Origin: Undaria pinnatifida
Taxonomy: Eukaryota; Sar; Phaeophyceae; Laminariales; Alariaceae
Assembly: GCA_012845835.1 (NCBI GenBank)
Contig: JABAKD010000016.1
Span: forward strand, 3,775,859-3,839,858
DNA length: 64,000 nt
Reading direction: 5' to 3'
The first letter of the stretch is position 1; the number at the start of each line of letters is the position of its first letter. Below are positions 11,397 to 23,000 of this stretch, piece by piece. The position numbers and the translations under genes are program-made. Under the pieces are notes generated by a model. The model was not told the DNA's origin, did no database searches, and was given only the letters and a program-made list of their open reading frames with translations.

Positions 11397-14300
11397 CTTT
11401 TTGGGGGGGTATAAATGATGCAAGGAACGGGTGTAAAGAGAAAATCGAGCACTGACCCAAGAAAATACATACCCAGGCATTCGTTTGCTCTCTACCTTTA
11501 TAAGATACTTCGAATATATACTTTAGAGGATGGGGGAGGGGGGGCAGGTGGGTGCAGCTACGAGTCGTGACGGGCTGGTGGTCGCCAGCTCAAACGTCTG
11601 GTAGACTTGCCGCCGCTGTATTCCCACGAGTTTCAACGAAACCACACACACATCAAGCCAAGAAGCGCAGCAAAATAACCGAAGTCAATGACTACGACAA
11701 CCACGGCAAAAGCAACAACAAGCACGCAAACAACGCCAAAAACAGCAACAACCGCAACCACAGCACCACCAATACCAATACAACCAACACCATCGCCAAC
11801 ACCAACACTATCACCACTACCAACGCCACCACCAACACGATCAACACCAAGCACAACAACATCGTGCCCGCAAAACTCACCCCGCGGCGTATCCTCCGGC
11901 AAAAATGTGCCCGAAGGCACACAAGAAGCGGTCCTCGGGCAGGGGGGGCAGAACGGTGAACTGGCTCGCCACCCTGCGCTGTACGTCGAGCAACGTCTCG
12001 TCCCCGGCTGTAGGGTCGAAGCGGTGGTGTAGCTCCATGTCCAGCTGTATCCAACACAAAATTCACAAGTCAGGACCCGGCGCGGCCGAAGCGAGGGGTG
12101 AGTGGGTGCGTGGGGGGGGGGGAGCATGATTGGGATTGCTTACTTAAGAAACAAAGACCAAACTACGCAAAAAAATATTATAGTCTAATACTTATACGTA
12201 CCTGTCCAAAGTACAGCTGCCTCAGCATGCCCGACCCCGCCATGTACGTCCTTTGCGCGCACAGCTTCTCGAACAGGTCTTGCGGCAGAGTCTCGCCGGT
12301 CTCATAGTGCTTGGCGAACTGCACCGCGGGGGTCACGGGAGAGAAAGGGGCATCATGGAGACCGTTCAGAGTTTCGTTTGAAGGGCTTAGTCGACAACTC
12401 TGCGACAACATTTCTGCAGCACATCTCCAAGGTTGATTGCTTGTGGACCCATGCTACGTTAAAGGGTCATCACTTTATTTTATTTTTCCGGAGGCTTTTC
12501 ACTTAAGGACCTGTGTACCTTGTACCTTGAAATGTATTGTACCTTAACATATATTGTACCTTGTACCTTAAAATGTCTTGTACCTCAACATATATTGTAC
12601 CTTGTACCTTAACATACCTAGACCTTAACATACCTTGTACATTCACATACCTTGTACCTTAACATGTCTTGTATCTTAACTTACCTTCTGAACCCAAAAA
12701 CTGATTATTAATGGGAGAAAAATGAAATATCTCCTCGACGAATATTCCCCATGGCCTACTGTAGGTATACAACGAAACATGATGCAAAAATATATTGAAA
12801 TTCCGACGATTTTGGGCTACAGCAGCACTATATAGGGGTCCCCGGTAAGGCGGTGGTGTGGCAGAGCAATATGACAGCCGTATAGGGGAAAGCCGCCTTA
12901 TTCATTCCAGGTAATGAGTGCAATTCCCCAGTCGCGCCAAGCGACTTTGACCGCCTTATACCGGGATACCGCCTTATATGGGGATACCGCCTTATATGGG
13001 GATACCGCCTTATTGGGGGACCCCTACTGCAACCCCCTTCGGGGCTTCAGAGAAAAAAATTGACGACGAAAATTGAAGATTACTGCATCGGGCACTGCTG
13101 ACAGGGGGGTGACAAGATTGGTGTCCGAAATACAACAATGCAAGAGGTCATACGGGGGGACTGGTGCGGCATCATCCTCTACTCGGACAGCTCTCTCACG
13201 CTACTTGTAGACGCTTGAAAATGTCGCAGTCACCGTTTTTTGGTCGCTGTACATGGGCTCCAAAAGCCCCCCCGAAAAGTGTTACCTCTATCGAGGCACA
13301 CGCCTCCGTGTCGTGCTTGTGTTGAGATGGGTCGAAAGATGGCGGTGTTATCATCAGGGCTTTTCACGGGTCAGGAGTTTTGAAAAAACTCGCGGGTCGA
13401 GTCGGGTCGGGTCAGGAAGTGTTCGAAAAGTAACGGGTCGGGTCGGGCCGAGTCAGGAGGTTTTCAAAGTATGATACGTCGGGCCGGGTCATCCTGAGCC
13501 GATTCGACCGGGGAGAAACGATCCGACTAGTGAAAAACCCTGATTGTCGTTACCGCCATCGCCATCGTCACAGCCTTTCGAACATTAGGCCCTGCGTAAA
13601 AACATACTCCGTACTAAACAAAGGAAAGAACCACCACGAAAAAGAAAGGAGACACACGCTGTGCCCGCTATATAGGACACCAGGACGCGCCTAGTCGTTT
13701 CCATGCTTTCCTTCCATAACTCTTTCGTCAAGAAACACCGCCACCACCACTACCACCACGACTACCTCACTCGCCACTATTGAAAACGCAGGGGTAGACG
13801 CACACACAACTTGGAAACAAGGCACCGCAGAGATACACCACGCCCCACCTGGAATAGGTCAATTCACAGGTGAACCGAAAAAATACCTGGTGCTCTTACT
13901 ACTCTTGTGTCAGAACTCCCCACCCCCGCCCCCGCATTTATATGCCGTGCGATTCCGCGCAAAGAGCAAACCTTTTAAATCGGGCGAGGCTCGGAAGGGC
14001 GAACCAACCGGGCCAGGACGGGCAAAGTCCGGGAGTGCTACAGGGGGTGTTGAAGAGGCGCATTAGATCGGTTAGTTACTATCCCGCTGTGAAGCGGTGT
14101 ATTCATACGAAGAAAAAAAGGACAGCCGCCGACGTACAGTCAACTAACTGAATGTTGTTAATACATACCACCGATCGCCCCCCCCAAAAAAAAAACACCC
14201 GATCTCCCGTGGGGGTACAAAAGCCACCATGAACGCCGACGCTTTTCTTCCAGTTTGGGTTTCCTGCATTGACCCCGCCAACTGGCGCTTGGCTACAGAC

Positions 14301-17300
14301 AGTACAGAGCATACGCGCTACGAGTACGAGGAGGGTAGCATTAAGGAGGCTCCTCACTGACCCCTTTCGGATCTCATTACAGCAAAAAAGCAAATTAACG
14401 CTTTGATGCTATCAACCGTCTCGGAGCAACGTGAGCGCCCAGCAGTACGGGTAAGACCATGCTACGCCCGTGTCGCGCGAATTCCTTGCATTGGAGCCCG
14501 GGCATCAACTTTTTTTGTCATCCCCCAATCACGCCCCCTATCACGCAGTAGTCGACGCTGGAATCGTCAGTTTTTTTATCGTCTTTTTTCCCCGCTGAAG
14601 TCCCAAAAGAGGGAGCGCTCTGCCTCACCCAAACACCGATTGTCGAGGGAAAAATGCAAGTGCATAACCCGATGCCCGATAAACAAACCCCTTAGCTTAG
14701 GCATTATTAGGCATGCAACCAATCACACCGAGAAACCACAAGGGGTATTCCAACGATACCGGGTGGACATTATAGCTCGCCAGTTGGGGACACCCTGTCA
14801 AAAAAGAAACATGGTTTACAAAATAAAATAAAAGTGCACTACAATCAGTACCTGTGAGATCGAAAATCTCGTCAAAACTCATCTTTGCAAGCTGTGTGTG
14901 ATACTCCTATCGCGCGTAATGTTACGGGTTGTGCATGCCCTCATGGAGGATATAGGTCGGCGACTCTCCTTCGTGTTATTAATAGCTAGTACCGGGGTCA
15001 ACAGGGTGACAAACATAAACATTGTGGCGAAACAAATGCTTCCCCTATCTTACTTAGTTAAGCGTCAACATCCGTGCAAATTAGTCAAACCATGGGCACA
15101 CACCTGGTCTACGGTGGGGCGGTGGTAGCACCAATTTTCCATGAACTGGGAAGGCAGTTCCACCGCGTCCCACTCTACCCCGTTGATGCCAGCGCAGTCC
15201 CCGTCAACCATCGTGGTCAGCATGTGCTGAAGACCGTGCCCGAACTCGTGGAACAGGGTTTCCACCTGAAAACAATTAAATCAACAGGGGGGGGGCGAGG
15301 TCGGGATGGGGGTAGGAGTGGGGATATAGGTGAGAATGTGAGCGGAAATGGGGGTGAGGGAGGAGATGAGAGTGGGGGTGGGAAGGGGGTGGGTGGGGGT
15401 GGGGAAAGGGGTGGGGGGGGAGGGGGCGGGGGGGGTGGGAGTGGGGATGGGAGTGGAGATGGGGAGGGACGGGGGTTGTTTCGGGGATTGGAGAGACTCA
15501 CACCTCTTAATGGGAGGAAGCGAGCCCACTTTAGTGCCAGGGTACTCGTATGATACTCAAATTAACAAGAAACGCCGTTAGGGAGATAGAGGGGAGAGAA
15601 GGAGGGAGGGAGGCAGGGAGGGAGGGAGGCAGGGAGGGAGGGAGGCAGGGAGGAAGGGAAGGAGGGAGGGAGGGAAGGAGGGAGGGAGGAAGAGAGGGAG
15701 GAAGCGACAGACACATGGGAGGACACTCAGACTAACAGAAGAGGGGAAGCACGGACAGAGGGAGGGAAGGCACCGCGGTTCACCTCACGGAAGGTCATGA
15801 GGCTAGGCGTGTCCCCCACAGGGGGGGATCCGTTGCACGTCAGGTATGCCACCGGAGCTCTCGCTAGCGCCTGGCTCCGCCCCAGGCACACGTCCATCCA
15901 GGCGCCCCCGCGCTTGTTCTCGGGACGCGAGTACGGGTCCAGGTAAAAGCTCGCTACGTGCTCTGCGACGGGGTAGTTACGCGTGGCGAACGAGTCGGCG
16001 GCAAGGGTCAATACGGGAGTTTGGTCGTGCGCACGTACTACTTGCTCTGGGTATTGTGAAGAAATAGCGGCGGTGCCAAATGTAGCCGCAGTCGGCCGGC
16101 CGCAAAGAAAAAAAGTTACGAGCCGTAGAATGAATGCTTTATTATTTTAGCAAAATCACGGCAATTATCGGGGAGGGAGGGGAGGGGCGACACCTGCGAC
16201 TGCAGCTCGTCAAGAAGACCGTTGAGGTCAAAACGTCGTACGAGTTAGGCTGTAACGCAATGCAAAGTACACGTGACGACCAAAGCCAAAACAAAAAAAG
16301 TAGGCCGATATTATACGAGGCCTTTCCTTGTTTCCCTTCCCTAACGGCCTGTCCATCGTCAAGTTACAACTGCATCTCCAACCACAACTTCAACTTCAAC
16401 TGCAATCGCAGCTTCAACGTAATCTTCAATGCCAACTTCAATTACGTCAGACTCATGCTAAGGGAGGTATGCATCAAATTTATAGCATAACGAGGCTCTT
16501 CACTCGAGCTCAATCAATACCTGACCCAGAAACGACTTTTGAGACAAAAATACGCCAAAACCCGATGAACAATCAACAATGACAGTCCCGTGGGCTCTTA
16601 GGTTCCATTGAATACAATAGAAAACCCAAAGTATATTCCAACCGTATTGGCTGGTTTGTTAGTCAAATAGTACGTTATCTGAGGAGCCCCGTCAGTCATA
16701 AATAGTTTGGCCAAAATGTGCCACCAAAAAGTGCCACCTCCATCCCCGTCAGTCACAAATATTTTGGCCAAAAGGTGGCATATCTATGGTAATAGTCGTC
16801 TGATTCTTTTCGTCGCCACGTTGAAAGTTTGGGCGCGGTCTTGTGTTTTTGCGTTAGTGTGTGTGGCGTCGATAACAGATGGACGGGATGGGGCGAAAAC
16901 CCTCATCGACGCAGCAAAGGCAACCCGACGAACCATGCCATGGCCTCCTGCAGGTCTGCATTTACCGTGTATGTCGATGCCAGTATTGAATAACACTGCT
17001 AAACACAAAGGGATTCCACGGTATAGGCTAGCCTGTTAGTCTAATAGTGTGTTATTTGAGGAGCCCCGTCAGTCAGATTTGTTTTGGCCAGAAAGTGCCA
17101 CCAAAAAGTGCCACCAAAAAATGCCTCCTCAGTCGTGGCACGCATTGCCGCGGTTAACGCATTCAACAGGAAACAACCACCCCAACCACAAAAAATAAAA
17201 TAACCCATACGTAAAAAAAATTGAACGTGAGAAAACCTTGAGAAAATCGAAAGCGAAAAGCTCGATGAACATCACCATGGCCTAGGGAAACAACGAACAT

Positions 17301-19947
17301 CGCGGTGAAGCATGAATGGTGTTTTGATGGTATTCCATAGTTGCCCTCCTCAGTTAAGGACCCCCGCCACTCTAATATGCGTTGGTCCAAAAGTGCCACC
17401 CATATCGTGCCAACCCCATCGTAGCACGCGTCCAACGTTAACTTCAACTTCAACCGCAATGACAACTTCAACTTCCCCCGCCGCTCACCCCCAGAGGCGG
17501 TGTCCTTGATGTTGAAGAACCTCACGTCGGGGTTCCACACCTCCGCCTCCCCGTCCGCCGGAGTGATCGAAACGCCGAACAACCGCCCCGCCAACCCGAA
17601 CATGCCGTCCAGAACCTGCGAAACACCAGTCCAAAAAAATAGAGAGGTAGGGGTAGGAGGCGGGTGGGTTACGGGGAATAGCGTTGACACTTGTCAAAAA
17701 TCCAAACGTCGATCGGGAAACCGATTCGCAAAAAGTGGAGTGGGGGGAGGGGGAGGGGGAGGGCAGGTGCACCTCCCTCGCTTGCTAGAAGAGTAGTTAG
17801 CAATATCAATATTAATAGCATAGCAGTAATAGCAGTTGCAGGTACAGCAGCAGCACACACAAGACGTGAATCATACACAACATACTGGTCCACACCTTCG
17901 GGAGAGCGAAGAACGGGCGCAGCTCCTCTTCGCTGAAGGCGTACAGTTCCTCCTTTCGACGCTCGCCCCTGAGACGCGAGCCCAACAAAACACGATGATG
18001 GTGTGTGCACCAGGTAAAAAAACCCAAAACAGCAGCCAGTAGAGAGCAAAAACACACACAACAACAAAAAAGACGCCAAAAAAATATATACAGCAACACA
18101 GCCGTCAGTGGAGAGACATAAAACATAACAAAACAGGAAGCAGTCAGTCGGGAAAAACAAAAACAAAAACACGGCGTCGCGCGAAAATGATACACGTAAC
18201 CAGGCAAATAAAACAGACTGACAACCAAAGAGAGTAACCAGACAAAGGAACAATTCAACAGAGCAACAATGAAAGTAAAAAAACATACAAACAAGGGCGC
18301 CAAAGCGTATACTATATCCAGCATACTGTAAACAGAGCCTTCGCACGCGTAGCCCTTTATCCCCAGCATAAACGATATGTCTACTCTGATTGTTTTTCCC
18401 CTCTGCCTCACCAGAAGGTCAAGTCCCACAGAGCCAGGTCTCCCTCGTGTCCCCTCTCTTTGGCGTACGCTTTCAGCTCCTCCAACTCCCTCTCGGCGGC
18501 CGGATAGCTCTTCTCCCTCAGCATCGCGCTCAGGTCGTCCACGGCCCCAACGGTGCCCGCCATCTTTTACCACGGAACCGGGTGAGGGACGAGGAGGAGG
18601 GGAGGAGCGAGGGGGAGAGGAGAGGTGGGGTGGTGGGTAGGGGAGGCATAGCGGGGAGGGCGGGGGGGGGTGTACTCAATTTGTGCATGGCCGTAGTCGT
18701 ATGGCCACAGACCCTCGCATCCCTACTATGCCGGGACGGAGCACGTCGGGTTTTCACCAACCAAGCAGACATTGGTTGCACCAAGCGCTAAGCGCCGTGA
18801 AGTGTTCGGCGAGTCGCATGAAGGGTGTACTGCATCCTTCCAAGAATCGCTCACAAGACGGACCTCGGCACCTTGTGCCCACTTTCTTGCTTATTGGATG
18901 ACAGCGCCAATGAGTTACAATATTTTCGGGTGTGGCCACTCCAAAGACAGCAATGGGCATTACTATGTAACTGCCTCGTGGGTGCCTTGCCACATTCACA
19001 CTACGTGATGCGATCATTTCCCTTGAGCGGAGTTAGGGTTCTCCAACCCGCACAATATTATCTAACTCGATAATCATCATGGTAACCGCCAACAAAAAGA
19101 AAAATAAGAAGAAAAAAACGGTACCCTGGTTGTCTAGCTCACGCGGTGACTGGCATGTTTTACAGCGTCGTTGCCAACCAACGCCAACCCCAACATGCAT
19201 GTAATGTTTTACAGCGTTGGTGCCAACGAGGCCAACTACGCATAGCGGGGCGGGGGGGGGAAGTGGGGAGGGGGGGGTCAGGTATTTTTGGTTCTGTCAA
19301 GCGCGGTGCAAAGGAAAGTGTCAGGTATCTTCCCTCCTCCCTTCTCCCCCCCCTGCCCCTCGCCCCCCAAGCACCTTCCGTCCCGCGCAAACAAACACAA
19401 TCCCCCTTACCTTCGAAGCCAAGGAAATCTCAGCGTAGCTCCCGTACCCCAGTAGGCTGGCCATGCTCTTCTTTAGCTCCAGGACGCGGGCGATGTGCGG
19501 CTCGTTGTCGAGAGACTTGCCCCCCTCCCCAGGAGGGCTGGCGCTGCTGGCCCTCGTGGTGAAGGCCCGGTACAGCTTCTCCCTGACGTCGCGGTTCTTG
19601 AGGTGCTGCATGCAGGGAAGGTAGCTCGGCATGTCCAGGGTAAGCCGCCATGGACCGTCTTCCGCTGTTGCCTCCTCCGCGCCGGCGGCCTGATTTTGTG
19701 GCGTATTTGTGTGTTTGTTGTGTTTTGTGTGTTGTGTGTATTTATGTGCGTTTCATGGTAGGTTGGGAGGGGGAATGCCGGGGGGTGGGGGTGGGGGTGG
19801 GGGAGATGGGGGTGGGTTAGATAATCAGTGTTATGTTTCGCAGTCCGTGCTTCGAGGCCTGCAAACTACAACGTTGGGCACACACGTACGAAGGAAACAA
19901 ACACGAACACAAACAAAAAAGCGAACAGCACACAACCCACACAACAC

Positions 19948-20000
<53 letters not shown>

Positions 20001-20041
20001 AACAACAACAACAGCAACAGCAACAGCAGCAGCAACAGCAA

Positions 20042-20088
<47 letters not shown>

Positions 20089-23000
20089 ACACAAGAACAA
20101 GAACAAGAACAAGAACAAGAACAAGAACAAGAACAAGAACAAGAACAAGAACAAGAACAACAACGACAACAACCATGCACAAACACAGACGGGACCCTTG
20201 CACAAAACGTTTTCGCGGGCAACCTGCCGCCAGTCAACAAAATTCACAAATCCACTTGATGTCCGCGGCTGATGCCACTACAATATCCTTCCAGTCCATG
20301 GGACAAAACACACGGCAACATGTACCAATAGCAATACCAGTATCAGCACCTTGGCAGACTGTGCGGCGAGGCCCAGGGCAGAGGCCGGCAGTCCCTCTAC
20401 ATCGGCCTTGTCCTCGAGCGTGAGGCTGAAAGCCTTCGTGGCGTCGAGCACGTTGTTGGAGAACTTCGTCGACAGACCGGCGAGCTCGAGCTGGATGTTG
20501 TTGAACTCTTCCTTCGCCTGCCAGTAACAAAAAAAAAAAAACGCGGCAGGCAGCAGATATTAAGAAAACACAACGAGATATTCGTTAAAAAGAGACCGTT
20601 CAGCGTCTGTCGGGATCTGGGCAGTTTGAGCACCTGCTGTTTGGGTGAAGGCCGAGTGGAAGCTAGCCTGCGTAGTCTATAAAATTACTTCAAATACGTC
20701 AGCTGCGAGTTCGATCAATTTTATGGTTCGGCTCCTTTTTCGCCTGCCAACAACGACGAAAATCACAACCGAGTGCATCAATCCAATCCAAGCCCAGTCA
20801 AGCTAAGTCAAATACCTCCCCCTCCAAGCCGACGCCGCCAAGCTCCATCTGCCTCACGGAAGCATCCACCACTCGAGTCTGAGCTTCCGTCATCAGCCTT
20901 TACCGCCATGGGACGGGGGGGGGGAGCAAGGGGACGACAGGATGTTTACTGTCAGCAGGAGGGGATCAACTACGACAACAACAAACAACAACAACAACAA
21001 CAACAACAACAGTAGCAACAATACCCAACAAACACAGCCACAACAGAAAAAAACACACCATCACTACCACACCAAAACACCACGAACAACAACGAACATC
21101 ACCAACAGCACCAACACCAACACCACAGCACCAACACAAACACAAACACCATCAACACCCCGCCACTACAAACAACACCAACACAAACGCCACCACACCA
21201 AAACAAAAACCATCAAAACGAAAGCCAGTATCAACACCAACAACAACGAGACACCACCACCACCACCACCACCACCACCACCAGCGCCGACACCGTCACT
21301 ACCACCACCAACGAGAACAATCCACGCCCCTACCCCTCACCTCTGGCACGCGGGCACTTGGAGGAACTTCAGCGCGTCGTACACCACCTTGCTTTGCCCC
21401 AGCTTCTGGAAAACCGTCACAACTTTAGGCTAAGGCGGGGATGGGGGGTGGCAACGGCATGAGAGAGAGAGCGACGAGAGGCTGGCGAATTATAACCGAT
21501 TCCCAGGACTCTTCACCTGTTACTAATCATAGCGCAAAAAACAATATTTCCCAACAATCTTCACCTATAACTCTAAATACTGCAAAAATATCTCTTGCTG
21601 AGTCCAAGGAGTGTGGCCACTAATACGGCGACAACCGATTCCCAAGAATCTTCACCTACTGTTGTAGTGCCATTGCTACTGCAAAAATGTGTTTCACGAA
21701 GTCCAACTAGATTGTCCGAAATCGGTTGTGAAGAGGGGAAGGAGATGCAGAACTATTGCTACTCGCACAATAGCACTAGAAATCACAATCGTTCACGGTG
21801 ATGCGCCCCTCCGCCCCCCACCCCCCCCCCCCACCCCCCTTCCACCCCCCTTTACCCACACCCTGTACGCGAACCGAGGTCGACAGTATTCGGGGCTATG
21901 ACAACAACCACATAAATGCTCGTGCGGAATAACTTCTCTCCCCCTCCCCCCTTCCAACCGAAGCCAACAAATGGAAACAAACCCACAAACCGTGACAACT
22001 CAACCACACCTTTCAGAAGAAAACTTACCGCGGTTTCTCTATATAAAAACCATACGGAGACGAGCAACCCCCCTCTTCCTCCCCCCCCCAAGCCCCTCGA
22101 CCAAACACCCTATTGCAACTCCTGACGCTCTCCTCCCCCTTGTTCCCGCTAACCCCTCCCCCCCTTCCCGTCCGCCCTACCTCCCTGTCCCACCGCCACC
22201 CCCCTCGAGAAAAACGCCGCACACGCACCTGCAACGCCTCATGGGCCTCTCGCAGGGGGTCGCTGTTCTTGACCCCCGTGAGGTGCGACATCACACCCCA
22301 CGCGTATTCCAGGGGGGCCCGAAGAAGCTCCAGGCGCTCCACGACCCCCGCGTAATCGTGCCGCATGCGCTCCTTACCCTGTGAAACCCGAACATTGGCG
22401 GCGGTTGCGACGGTGCGCCACGAGAGCAGGAAGGGGCAGGGGTGGGGAGGAGGAGAATGTGGAGTAAAGCGAGGCGAAGGGAGGGTGAGCGTGAGCGTGA
22501 GGTGGGGATGGGGGCGGGGGGAGGGACTCCCGTCGCTACACAGCAACAAAAACTCACCTCACCTCACCCCCCTCGCGATAACACCTCAACCTCTCTTTGC
22601 CCCGTGACGACCAAAACAAGAGCGCGCCTCGACGCAAACACGCCTCTCTCTTCCCTACCCCATTCTACAGAGCCCCAGGCCTCCCTTCCGTCCCCTGCTT
22701 CCTAGCCTTGGAGCACTCACGTCTCTGTCTCCTACTTCCCCTCCCCTCCCTCCACCCCCAACTCTCCCTACCCCGCCTACTAATCCTTCCAAAGCACGTA
22801 CCCACGACTCGCTGGAGGTGAAGTCGACGAGGTCTTCCTCGAGCTTGGCGAAGCCCTTCTCCAGGTCTTCCAGCAAGATCTCAAGCGCCTTGAGCAAGCA
22901 GTACCACGCAAGCAAGGGGTGGGACACAAAAGACAGCAGCGGCGAAGTGACGTTCAGGGGAAGGTAGACAGCGAGGGTCGTGTGTATTCGAGCTGCCGCT

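Noticed and set aside
15217-15735. Pro-rich and Gly/Arg-rich frames beside M3 exon 12
   Set aside because: They read through G-rich and GGGA simple sequence within an intron.
19817-20423. Long open frames coding poly-Gln, poly-Asn, poly-Thr, poly-Cys or poly-Leu
   Set aside because: They are six-frame readings of the CAA/CAG microsatellite inside a peptidase intron.
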